From contig WHUZ01000135.1 of NCBI GenBank assembly GCA_015179045.1, positions 50,693 to 114,692 of the forward strand: a DNA stretch of 64,000 bases, given 5' to 3'. The position numbers were made by a program, and so were the translations under genes. The DNA comes from Kalaharituber pfeilii. Its lineage: Eukaryota; Ascomycota; Pezizomycetes; Pezizales; Pezizaceae. The notes under the pieces are model-generated. The model was not told the DNA's origin, made no database searches, and was given only the letters and a program-made list of their open reading frames with translations. The first letter of the stretch is position 1; every line of letters starts with the position of its first letter. Of the stretch, positions 34,346 to 45,108 are shown piece after piece.

Positions 34346-35720
34346 CCTCACTGGCAAGAAGAATATTTCTAGTACCCAAGCACGGAATTGGGGTTTAGCT
34401 CAATCATGGTGGTTCACACGGAGCCGTTGAGTCCAGCACTACCACTACTACTACCACAACCACAGACATCAGCTGGCTTCAGCACAAAGAAAAGAAAGGA
34501 GAAGGTTCTAACTCCCAACCAGATATACGAGATCAAGTACCGACTCAGCGATGAGAAGGCTACAAAGATTGCATCATCTACGGAAGCACTACCAATGCCA
34601 ACACCATCGCCGCCACTGGAACCATCGGTATTGGCACTACTACTATTTTTTTTTTTTTTAATATTAATACTTACATGCCGTTCCATAGGCTATAGCAAGA
34701 GTTTATTAAAAAAAAAGAAAAACTAAGCTAAAACTTAAATACATAGGGCCCATGGTTCTCACTGTACTATAGGAGATATGGCCAGCAGTCACACCTATCT
34801 CTATCTTCTCTCAGCTTCATACTAGCTTGCCTTGAGCTATCTTCCTCTAAGTCACATCCTATCTATATGTGTATGATCCTCCAAGTATACAAGCATAGAG
34901 CTGACCTTCTTGCCCTCCCTAATTAGTGTTTCCTTCTTCCTGAGCCATCGGATCCTAACAATCTTTTTTAGGTCTTTATTTCCTGTTGCCAGCTATCGTC
35001 GTACATTTCCCAAATCTTTTTTCAATGCTATCCTATGTATAATAATACTGTGAATTTTGCTGGGGGCTTCGGTTTTTGTCAGAGGGTCACGAGGTCTCTG
35101 TAGTCTTACTCTGTGAGTGGTTAGGGCACCATCGCCATCAAAAACTCCTATTCCGCTACCAAAACCTACTAATAGCCCAAAGAGAAGAGCTAAGCTTCTG
35201 ACCCAAGAAAAAGCTTATCGGTGCCACAGGAAAAATACTTGGAAGGGCCCTATCACTACCAGCTCACCACCAACCACACCCAATGCCAATACTAGAGGGA
35301 AAGCCAGCATCGTAGTACATGGTATCGGATTGAGAAAGGACCTAGGAAGGTCAAACAGTAGTTAGAAGCCGCGAACAATGAGGTAGGGAAGATAAGAGGG
35401 ATTCACTAGCTAAGGAAGAAGAATATGCCAGAGGAGAAAGGCAAGAAAACTAGTTTAGTGGTGATTTATCTAGGAAGAGAAATGGATGTCAAGAAGGTGA
35501 GGTTTAGTAGACAGTGGTACAAGTCAGTCCGATATGAGTCGGAGAGGGGATAGAAGTAGGGTATCATACTGGGTGCCACTTGTATCATAGAGGAGTCTGC
35601 AGGTACTACATCTATTTAGGTTCATAGTTGTATTAGTTTTGTCGGTGTTTATTCTTTTATTAATAAAGACCCTCGCCATAGCCTATCGGGCAGCATATGA
35701 GTATTGAAAAAAAAAAAAAA
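34345..35720 (+). pseudogene. L1 LINE-like ORF relic, E3 right arm
   Basis: Plus-strand copy. Start region MGFSSIMVVHTEPLSPA at 34388, then KRKEKVLTPNQIYEIKYRLS and DEKATKIASS. The frame is broken at 34647 by L2 in the opposite orientation. It resumes at about 35125 with SPSKTPIPLPKPTNSPKRRA, KLLTQEKAYRCHRKNTWKGP and SIVVHGIGLRKDLG, ending in YKSVRYESERG* near 35550. The A tail is at about 35705-35721. This copy gives the best overall view of domain order, although no copy is intact. Confidence 0.6.
34647..35124 (-). mobile_element. L2 retroposon, E3 right arm (478 bp)
   Basis: Inverted counterpart of 31439-31917: T13 run at the left, GGCACTACTACTAT (34633-34646) and GGCACCATCGCCAT (35125-35138) as flanking duplications. 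Same insertion site as the left-arm copy, so the insertion predates the duplication of the arms. Confidence 0.8.
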
Positions 35721-35721
35721 A

Positions 35722-36096
35722 AGTATGTTAAGTGTGCACATAAAGTGATGGATATTTTGAGCATGTTGAGCATGTTGGGATGCCGGCAGCAGGATTACTT
35801 GCATTGTAGGTGCAATGGAGGACTTGAGCACATTGCAGTGCCGGTAGCAGGATTACTTGCATTATGTATGCTAAGAGTATAAAACTAGGTTTTGTCATAC
35901 TAGGGGCACACCAAGGTAAAAAACCAATTTCATAGGGTGCAAGAGTGGCAAAAGTCTGAAGGCTAGAAAGTGCAGGGCTCGACCATTATAAGGCAATGAG
36001 ATCAGGAATGTATTGAGCACTTAGAGTGCTTAGGGTACAAACTGTGCATTATGGCACTGGGTGCTGCGTTATGATATGACCTATTTTTTGCTGATG
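35722..36096 (-). repeat. E3 right A-terminus block
   Basis: Inverted A block ending CCTATTTTTTGCTGATG. Contains two GCAGCAGGATTACTTGCATT repeats, as in the left block. Confidence 0.75.
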
Positions 36097-37400
36097 TGTG
36101 TTAGATTCAGTTCATGTTCACATATCTCGCGAGGTTGAAAGGGACCTGCTGTACCTGTGTACTGAGCTCTTATTGCCATACCCATATATCTCATAACATT
36201 GAGAGGAACACACTATACCTGTGACATTGACCTCCCTCTGCCATTCTCATATTGTCAATTTGGCCCTACAGTATGTGTCAGATTCAGCTCATATTCACAC
36301 ATCTCGATATTAATAGGGACTCACCATACCTATAAATTGAGCTGATTTTGCAACATCTTATGCTAGCAGAAGGGTCCTATGGTCTCATGTTAATCTCATA
36401 CTGCCATATAGCACACTATAGATAAAGGCCTACCATACCTATAAAATTGAACTCTTCCTACTATTCTCATACTATCAAAAGGGTCTTATAGTATATATCA
36501 ATCTCAGTTTGAGCTCCTGCTCACAAATCTTGTGACTTTGAACTGGACCCCCCATACCTGTAAATTCACCTCATGTTACTACATCTCACACTGGGTCCTG
36601 TGGTACCTGTGAAGTTAAGCTCATGTTTACATATCTCGTGACGTTGAAAGGGACCTATCATACTAGTTAATAGAGCTCATTGGGTAGCATTTCGTACTGT
36701 TGATCGAGACCTGTTAATATGTGTGAGTAAGTTGTATGATGTGTGAGTAGGTTGTGTGAAGGACGAAGAAGGACGAAGAAGTACAAAAAAGCATGAAAAA
36801 GGACAATGAAGCAAGAAGAAGGACAAAGAAGCATGAAGAAGCATGAACAAGGATGATGAAGGATGAAGAAGGATAAAGAAGCACTTTCCATCAAAATTGA
36901 CTCCTGAATGGATTCTTGAATTGACTTCTGAATTGACTCTAGAATTGACTCCTGAATTGACTCTTGAATTGACTCCTGAATTCAATATACAAGTAGGAGC
37001 AATTCTCAAAGTGTCAACATACCAGCTGGAACTAGATTGATTAATAACTCGTGCTATGCTTAGTCTAGTTATATTATCCTACTGTGGTAGTCTGGTTGCT
37101 ATTGGGAGCTATCCTAGCCAGCCTATGGGATTACGGGAGGCAGCTGAAATGGTCTGAGTGACCTCATCAGCACTGAATTTAATAACCTATTCGAGACCTA
37201 ATAGGGGCTCAAGCAACCTCACTAGCACTCAATTCAGTAACCTAAGGGACCTGCCTGGAAGCTTAAGGTAAAATGGCCTGAGTGACCTTATTAGCACCGA
37301 ATTTAGCAACCTATACGAGACCCAATGGGGCCCAAGCGACCTCACTAGTGCTCAATTCAGTAACCCAATAGAGAGCCCAAGGAACCTGGAAGCAAGCCAG
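36097..37400 (-). repeat. E2 satellites 5 (part 2), 4, 3 and 2
   Basis: Satellite 5 resumes (36097-36690), then GAAGAAGGAC-type array (36755-36890), about seven 12-bp TGACTCCTGAAT units (36897-36985), a short unique stretch and 56-bp repeats (37120-37400). Confidence 0.8.
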
Positions 37401-37509
37401 TACATAGCAGACTCCGCCCTTTTCAATATCATAAACTTGATCCCAATTCCATAATGTACTAACTAAGGCAGTTCAGATAGTCGAGTTAATAGACCATCTT
37501 GGGCGTACG

Positions 37510-38195
37510 TATGAGATATAGAATTCTAGAATACATTAAGCATATTGAGCATGTTGAGTGCACACAAGAGATGTAGGACATATTGGGCATATCAAGCATG
37601 TTGAGTATATTGAGTCCGTACATAAAATGTTGAACATATTACGTGCACATGAGCATAGTAATTTTTTTTTTTTTTTTTGATATTATTACTCGCTTGCCAT
37701 CCCACTGGCTATAGTGACGAGCATTTTTTTTTTTTTTTTTTTTTATATCATTTATCACTTACTGCCTATGGGCTATAGAGTGAGTATACCAAGAAACTAT
37801 GGAGTGGCTATAGCATGAAATATATAGCACCTATGCTAAGAAACTATAGAGCTACAGCCACTCTATAGTTTTTGGCATGATGAGATGTAATAGTAATGCA
37901 CTTTTACAGCATACTGGCAGCACACTTTGGAAGTACAATAGTATTGAGCATAGTAAGTATGTTAAGTATATTAAGCACATTCAGTACTCATATGAGATAG
38001 AGGACATATTGGGCATATTAAGCATATTGAGGATACGCACATGAGATATACAACACATGAGGTGTACAACATATTATTAGACATGTTGTGTACACTTATA
38101 AGATATAGGCACATTGACTATAATAAGTATATTGAGTATGTACACATGAGATGTAGGACATATTGGCTACATTAAGTATATTGAGCATGGTGAGC
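37510..38195 (-). repeat. E2 satellite 1, split by retroposons L6 and L5
   Basis: Inverted minisatellite (ATATTGAGCATGTTGAG words) interrupted at 37662-37944 and continuing to the CACCATTGACAACAACTACC boundary. Confidence 0.75.
37662..37944 (-). mobile_element. L6 retroposon with nested L5 hairpin retroposon
   Basis: L6 has a T17 run (37662-37678) and a perfect 12-bp duplication TGAGCATAGTAA (37650-37661 and 37945-37956), the hallmark of target-primed insertion. A second retroposon (L5, about 37724-37880, T21 run) lies inside it. L5 carries GCTAAGAAACTATAGAGC... CTCTATAGTTTTTGGC hairpins and, on the minus strand, the tail CTATAGCCCATAGGCAGTAA. Confidence 0.8.
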
Positions 38196-39704
38196 ACCAT
38201 TGACAACAACTACCTCAGGATGAGCATTTAGAAGCGACCCAGAACCACAACGTCCCCCCACTGAAATCTATATAGATCGAAAGCACTCAGCAAGCTGAGT
38301 CTTTTGATCTAATTCTTATTCTCAAATACCCGACCGTGTAAATTTTCCCCATAGGGCAAAATCTTGAGGATCTATCAACTCACCACCATTGTTATAAGCA
38401 ATCACCCCACTCCTATTGTATCAAGACCATAAGGCTCAGTGCTATCGAGAGTGATATCACGGTGTTCCTAGAAAAGAACAATAAAGGACTAGAAAAGAGA
38501 GCGTTTCTGTACTTCATGTATGTAGATACCAAAAAGCGGGAGTTCCATTCTTTCTGTGGGGATGTAGACGATGAGAAACCTCACTGGCAAGGAGAATATT
38601 TCTAGCACCCAAGTAAGGAATTGGGTGGCAGTTCACATGAAGTTAGTGAGTTCAGCACTACTACCATTAGCATCACCACTACAGATACCAGCCAGCCCCA
38701 GCATGAAGAAAAGAAAGGAGAAGGCTCTAACTTCCGACCAGACATATGAGATCAAGTGCCGACTCAGTTATGAGGAGGCCAAAAAGATCGCATCGTCTAT
38801 AGGAGCACCACCAATACTGATACCATCACCATGACTGGAACTATCGGTGTCAGCACCACCACTATCAAAAACTCCCACTCCACCACAAAACCCTCCAACA
38901 GCCCAAAGAGAAGAGCTAAACTTTTGACCTAAGAAGAAGCTTATTGGCACTACTGGAAAAACACTCAGAAGGGTCCCATCACCACCACTCTCTACCAACC
39001 ATACTCGATGCTAATACTAGAAGCAAAGCTAGTATCATGATACATAGTATCGCATTGAGGAAGGACCTGGGAAAGATCAAACAGTGGTTGGAAGCTATGA
39101 ACAAGGAGCTAGAGAGGATAAGGGGGATTCGCTGGCTAAGGAAGAGGAATATGCTGGAGGAGGATGGCAAGAAAACTAGTTCAGTAGTGATTTTTTTTTT
39201 TTTTTTTTTATATTATTGATTGCTTGCTGCCCATAGGCTATGGTGATGTCCTAACTAACTACTTTCTATATCACATGACCCTACTTCTCTCTCCTACTTC
39301 CCCAACATTTCTATTATTATGCCCAACGGATCTCTCTTCTGCTCTCTCCCTTTTGGAGGCCTTTTCACATGCTCCTCCCCCCCCAGCCACCTCCACTTCC
39401 ACACTCTGCACTCTTCTAGCAAGTGTTTCATTTTTGGTAGTGATTTATCTAGTAAGAGAGATAGATGTCGAGAAGATGAGGATTAGTAGATGGAGGTACA
39501 AGTCGGTCCAGTATGAGTCGGAGAGAGGATGGAAGTAGGGGATTATACTGAGTGCTATCTGTATCATATAGGAGTGCACGGGAACTATATGTATTTAGGT
39601 TGATAGTTGTATTAGTTTTGTCGGTATTTATTCTTTCGTTAATAAAGACCCTCGCCATAGCATAGTAAGCAGTATATAAGTATTGAAATAAAAAAAATAA
39701 AAAA
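38196..39704 (+). pseudogene. L1 LINE-like ORF relic in E2
   Basis: The most 5'-extended L1 copy with E1. A leader frame at about 38352-38600 reads TIRLSAIESDITVFLEKN, FLYFMYVDTKKREFHSFCGD and DEKPHWQGEYF before a stop. An overlapping frame then starts MRNLTGKENISSTQVRNW (38571) and continues KALTSDQTYEIKCRLSYEEA. C-terminal pieces SIALRKDLGKIKQWLEAMNK and IRGIRWLRKRNMLEEDGKKT occur at about 39050-39180. It lacks L2, as in E1. An inverted L3 copy (39190-39437) interrupts TSSVVI and IYLVREID. The A tail is degenerate (about 39685-39706). Confidence 0.6.
39190..39437 (-). mobile_element. L3 retroposon in L1 of E2
   Basis: Inverted relative to the L3 in E1 and at the same site of L1 (after TCAGTAGTGATTT), so inherited through E duplication. 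T18 run at 39190-39207, then ATTGCTTGCTGCCCATAGGC, ending in AGTGTTTCATTTTTGG. Confidence 0.7.
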
Positions 39705-40090
39705 AGCATATTGAGCGCACACATAAAATGAAGGACATTTTAAGCACATTGAGCACGTTGTAATGCCAGCGGCAAGATTACTTGCGTTGTAGATGCAATG
39801 GAGGACTTGAGCACGTCGCGGCACCAGTAGCAGAATTACTTACATTATGTACACTGAGGGCGGAAAACTAGGTTTTATAATACTAGTAGTATACCAAAGT
39901 AAAAAACCGATTTTAATGGGGCACGAAAGTGTCACAGGAATAACAAAGTCAGAAGGCCAGAAAGTACAGGACACGACCGTCAAGAGGCGATGAGGTCAGG
40001 AATACATGGGGCGTTTAGAGCACTCAGAGTATAAACTGTATATTGTAGTGCTGGGTGCCACATTATAACATAACCCATTTTTTGCTAATA
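39705..40090 (-). repeat. E2 A-terminus block
   Basis: Inverted A block ending CCCATTTTTTGCTAATA. It abuts the middle of an L3 copy at 40091, marking a rearrangement point. Confidence 0.7.
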
Positions 40091-40340
40091 GAGTATTAGA
40101 TGTGGAAGAGAAGATGGCTGGGAGGGGAGGAGTATATAAGATATCTGCCAAAGATAGTGAAGGGGGAAAAAGATCGGATAGAAGTATTATTAGAGATTTT
40201 GAGGGAGTAGGCCCAGAAATGGAGGGGGAGAGGAGAGAGAGTGAGGATAACTAACCTGTAGTTACTGTCTAGCTTAGCTATAAAATCACCATAGCTCTTA
40301 GAGTAGTAAGTGATAAATGATATAAAAAAAAAAAAAAAAA
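40091..40340 (+). mobile_element. L3 retroposon 3' part at the E2/E4 junction
   Basis: GAGTATTAGATGTGGAAGAG to A18 (40323-40340). It corresponds to the last half of the longer L3 at 45109-45640. The missing 5' half shows that the junction is secondary. Confidence 0.7.
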
Positions 40341-42770
40341 ATATACATGAATTGCATACATTATCCTTACAGCCTCCACACACCAAGCCACGACTGATGG
40401 GAAGCTATAACTGCTACCTCGCAGGAGAAATTCGTACTGTCGGGTATTTGAGAATAAGAATTAGATCAAAAGACTCAGTTCACTGAGTACTTTCGATCTA
40501 TATAGATTTCAGCAGGGCAGACATTGTAGTTGTAGAGTTGCTTTTAAATGCTTATTCTGAGATGGTTGTTGTCAGTAGTACTCAACATGCTCAACATACT
40601 TAATGTGCCCAATATGTCCTATATCTCATGTACGCATACTCAATATACTTACTATACTCAATGTGCCTATATCTCATAAGCATACGTAACGTGCCCAATA
40701 ATATATTATATACCTCATATGTTATATATCTTATGTGCATGTACTCAACATGTGTCCAATATGCCCTCCATCTCATATGAGTACTCAATATGCTCAACAT
40801 CCTTAACACACTTACTATACTCATATGTACGCAATATATTCAATATTTTATATACGCACTCAATGTGCTCAACATGCTCAATGTACCCAATATGCCCTAC
40901 ATCTCATGTGCATACTCAATGTGCTCAATATGCTTAATATACTCAATATACTCAATGTGTTCTACAATTCCTTATCTTATGTGTACACCCAAGATGGTTC
41001 ATTAACTTGATTAGGCAATATCGCAACATACCTAAACTGCCCTGGTTAGTATATTACGAAATTGGGACCAAGTTTACGATGTTAAAAAGGAGTGGAATCC
41101 ACTATATACTGGCTCGCTTCTAGGTTGCTTGGGCTCTCCATTGGGTTACTGAATTAAATACTGTGGAGGTCACTTAGGCCCCCATTCGGTCTTGTAGAGA
41201 CTGCTAAATTCAGTACTGATGGGGTCACTTAGGCCATTTCAGCTTAAGCTTCTGGGCGAGTCCCTTAGATCTCCCATAAGTGACTGAATTGAGTGCTAGT
41301 GAGGTCGCTTGGGTCTCCGTTGGGTATCAGATAGGTTACTAAATTCAGTGCTGATGAGGATGCTCAGACCATTTCAGCTGCTCACTGTGATCCCATGTGT
41401 CAGCTAGGATAGCTCGCAATAGAAACTAGACTACTACAATAGCATGATATAACCATACTAGGTATAGTATAAGTTACTAATCAATCTAGTTTCAGCTAGT
41501 ATGTTGACACTGTGAGAATTGCTCCTACTTGCATGTTGATTTTAGGAGTCAATTCAGGACTCAATTTCAGAGTTAATTGAGGAGTCAATTCAGGAGTCAA
41601 TTCAGGACTCAATTCCAGAGTCAATTCAGAAGTCAATTCAGGAGTCAATTTAGGAGTCCATTTAGGAGTCAATTTTCATGGAAAGTGCTTCTTCGTCCTT
41701 CTTCGTAGTTTATCGTCCTTCTTTGTTCTTCTTCGTACTTCTTCATACTTTATCGTCCTTCTTCGTACTTGTTTATCCTCCTTCGTCTTCTTTATTCTTC
41801 ATACAACCTACTCACACATTGCACAACTTATTCACATATATTAATAGGTCTCACTCAATAGCATAAAATGCTGCAAAATAAGCTCTATTAACTAGTATAC
41901 CAGGCCCCTTTCAATGCTGTGAGATGTATAAATATGAGCTTAACTTCACAGGTACTACAGGGCCCAGTATGAGATGTGGCAATATGAGCTGGATTTACAG
42001 GTATGGTGGGTCCTATTGAGAGTTACAAGATTTGTAAGTAAGAGCTCAAACTGACATTAACACATACTGCAGGGCCCTTTCAATAGCATAAGATTGGCAG
42101 GAAAAGTTCAATTTTAGAGGTATAGTAGGCCTTCGTCTACAGCGTGATATATAGTAGCATGAGATTAATACGATACTATAGGGCCCTTCCACCAGCATAA
42201 GATGTTGCAAAATCAGCTCAATTTATAGGTATGGTGGGTCCCTGTCAATATCGAGATATGTGAATATGAGCTGAATCTGACATGTACCATAGGGCCAAAT
42301 TGATAATACAAGAATGGCAGAATGAGGTCAATGTCACCGACATAGTGAGTCCCTTTCAATATCACGGAATATATGAGTATGGTAATGAGAGCTCAATATA
42401 TAGGTACAATGGGTCCCTTTCAATATTGCGAGATATATAAATATGAACTGAATCTGACACATACTGTAGAACCCTTTGGACGGCATGAGAATGGCATAAT
42501 GAGTACTATTTCATACATGTGGTGGGTTTCTTTCAACATCGCGGTATGTATGAATATGAGCTGAATCTGATATGTACTATAGAGCCCAATCGACAATACT
42601 ACAATAGCAGAATGAGGTCAATTTTACAGGTATATTGGGTCTCTTTTGATGTGATAAGATGTATGGATATAAGCTCAATCTATTAGCTACTAGTACTGAG
42701 AGGCCCTTACAATGACACAAGAATGGGTGAATGAGTTCAGTTTAGCTGGTGTGGTAGCCCTTCCTCTAAG
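40341..42770 (+). repeat. E4 satellites 1 to 5
   Basis: After a TATACATGAATTGCATACAT leader and a conserved CGGGTATTTGAGAATAAGAA segment: satellite 1 (40575-40990), 56-bp repeats (41110-41400), about eleven 12-bp GGAGTCAATTCA units (41540-41670), CTTCGTCC array (41685-41800), about 113-bp units (41850-42760). No gene: frames on either strand follow repeat periodicity. Confidence 0.8.
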
Positions 42771-42789
42771 GTGCTTAATGTGGCAACAG

Positions 42790-43050
42790 GAATATAGTAG
42801 AGTAGTATGGTATAGAGTGTTGATAAAAAGGCATAATGATACAGTAGAGTGGTGGGGTATGGAGGGGCTATGAAAGAGTGCCTATATATATTATGATAGC
42901 TAGGAATGTATAAATAATTCAATATATACTGAATTAAGAACACATGAGGATGTGTAAACAGAGTTGACAATATAGTACTACCATTACAGTGCATCTCCAA
43001 TGAGGCCCTAGAAGAAATTGCATCCCCAATAAGCCTAATCATATTAACAG
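42790..43050 (+). other. E4 core and start of satellite 6
   Basis: Matches 9700-9960 of E1. The palindrome is at 42916-42935 (AATTCAATATATACTGAATT). Interrupted by E5 at 43051 after AACAG. Confidence 0.55.
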
Positions 43051-43423
43051 TATTAGTAAAAAATGGGTTATATCATAATGCAGTACCCAGCATCATAATA
43101 TACAGTTTGTGTCCTGAGCGCCCTAAGCATCCCATACATTCCTGAGCTCATCACCTCATGACAGTCATGTCCTGCACTTTCTGGCCTTCTGACTTTTGCC
43201 ACTCTCATACCCTATGAAATTGGTTTTTTACCTTAATGCACTCCTAGCATTACAAAACCTAGTTTTACATCCTCAGCATACAGAACACAAGTAATCCTAC
43301 TGCTGACACTATGACGTACTCAAGTCCTCTATTGTATCCACAATGCAAGTAATCCTGCCACTGGCATCGCAATGTATTCCATGTGCTCAAAATATCTTTT
43401 ATTTTATATGCACGCTCAACATG

Positions 43424-44740
43424 CTTTTTTTTTTTTTATTTCAATACTCACATGCTGCCTGATAGGCTATAGTGAGGGTCTTTATTAACAAAAGAACAAA
43501 TACCGACAAAACTAACATAACTATCAATCTAAATACATATGGTGCTCGCAGGCTCCTCTATCATGTAAGTAGCACCCAGTATAATCCCTTACTTCTGTTC
43601 CCTCTCTGACTCATACCGGACTGACTTGTACCACTGTCTACTAAGCCTCACCTTCTCGACATCCATCTCTCTTTCTAGATAAATTACTACTGAACTAGTT
43701 TTCTTGCTGTTCTCCTCTAGCACATTCCTCTTCCTTAGCCAGTAAATCCCCTTTATCTTCCCTAACTCTTTATTTGTGGCTTCCAACCACTGTTTGACCT
43801 TTCTTAGTTCCTTCCTCAATATGATACCATGTATTACGATACCGGCTTGCCCACTAGTATTAGCATTAGGTGTCATTGGTAGAGAGGTGGTAGTAGTGGG
43901 GCCCTTCTAAGTATTTTCCCGGTGGCAGCGATAAGCTTTTTCTTGGGTCAGAAGCTTAGCTCTTCCCTTTGGGCTGTTGGTAGTGGAGTAGGAGTTTTTG
44001 ATGGTGGTGGTACCCTAACCCCCCACAGAGCAACACCACAGAGACCCCATGGCCCTCTGATAAAAACCGAAGCCCCTACCAAATTTAGTGCATCATCGTA
44101 CACGGGATAGCATTGAGAAAGGATTTGGGAAATACATGACAATGGCTAGCAACAGTGAATAAAGACCTAAAAAAGATTGTTGGGATCCGATGGCTCAGGA
44201 AGAAGGAAATACTAATCGGAGAGGGTAAAAAGGTCAGCTCCATGGTTGTATACTTGGAAGATCATACAGACATAGACAGGGTACAACTCAAAGGAAAATA
44301 GCTCAAGGTGAGCAAGTCCGAAGCTGAGAGAGGATGGAGATAGGCGTGACTGCTAGCTGCATCCTCTATAGCACAGTGAGAACTACGGGTTCTATGTATT
44401 TAAGTTTTAGCTTAGTCTTTTTTTTTTTTAATAAACCCTCACTATAGCCTATAGGGCGGTATATGAGTATTGATATTAAAAAAAAAAAAAAAAAATAGCT
44501 GTAGACGATACAATCTTTTTGGCCTCTTGATCGCTGAGTCGATGCTTGATCTCATATATCTGGTTGGGAGTTGGAGCCTTCCCCTTTCTTTTCTTCATGC
44601 TAAGGCCCGCTGGTGTCTGTAGCGGTAGTAGTGGTGGTAGTGGTAGTGGTGGTGCTGGACTCAATGGCTTTGTGTGAACTACCATGATTGGGCTGAACCC
44701 TAATCCCTTGCTTGGGTACTAGAAATATTCTTCTTACCAG
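43424..44740 (-). pseudogene. L1 LINE-like ORF relic in E5
   Basis: Minus-strand relic. C-terminal part is open at 43589-43876: SGQAGIVIHGIILRKELRKV, EATNKELGKIKGIYWLRKRN, KKTSSVVIYLEREMDVEKVR and YKSVRYESEREQK. This is the cleanest view of the C-terminus, without the L3 insertion found in E1 and E2. N-terminal part 44476-44685 has KRKGKAPTPNQIYEIKHRLS. L2 is inserted between (44015-44495). Confidence 0.65.
44015..44495 (+). mobile_element. L2 retroposon in E5
   Basis: Same L1 site as in E3 (ATGGTGGTGGTACC on the left). Ends in A18 (44478-44495). On the right about 80 bp of L1 present in E3 is missing, so one duplication is lost. Confidence 0.75.
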
Positions 44741-45090
44741 TCATCGTCTTCTCATCATGCCAAGAAACTATAGAGTAGCTGTAGCTCCATGGTTTCTTAG
44801 CACAAGTACTATGAATTTCATACTACGGCTGCCCCATGGTTTCTTGGCATAGGTGCGATATATTTCCTTATATTTTTTTTTTTTTTTTTTTTTTTTACAT
44901 TACAGAACCCTGCTTACAGCACCAAGCTATGGCCGAGATTTCATAATATTGAAAGAGACTCGCCAATAAGTCGCCATACCTGTAATATTAACCTCATTCT
45001 GCCATTTTTATGTCATCGATTAGGCCCTATAGTAAGTATCAGATTTAGCTCACATTTATACATCTCACGATATTGAAAGGGACTCGTCAT
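44741..45090 (-). mobile_element. Hairpin repeat, L4 tail and satellite 5 fragment in E5
   Basis: GCCAAGAAACTATAGAGTAG... CTCCATGGTTTCTTAGC hairpin (44757-44800), a second related arm (44825-44850), T24 run (44873-44896), L4 end, and about 140 bp of inverted satellite 5. Confidence 0.65.
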
Positions 45091-45108
45091 ATATATGAAT
45101 TTAGGTCA

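Larger units (their letters stand above)
30468..36096. mobile_element. E3: foldback element with about 2.1-kb inverted arms
   Basis: 5629 bp starting CATCAGCAAAAAATAGG and ending CCTATTTTTTGCTGATG: both ends are A termini. Left arm 30468 to about 32570 (A block, L1 antisense with L2 insert, hairpin repeat, L4 tail, satellite 5 fragment) is mirrored by right arm about 34000 to 36096. The 1.4-kb spacer holds inverted satellites 5, 4, 3, 2 and 1. It sits inside the satellite 5 array of E2. The short target duplication is ambiguous because the site itself is repetitive. Confidence 0.8.
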
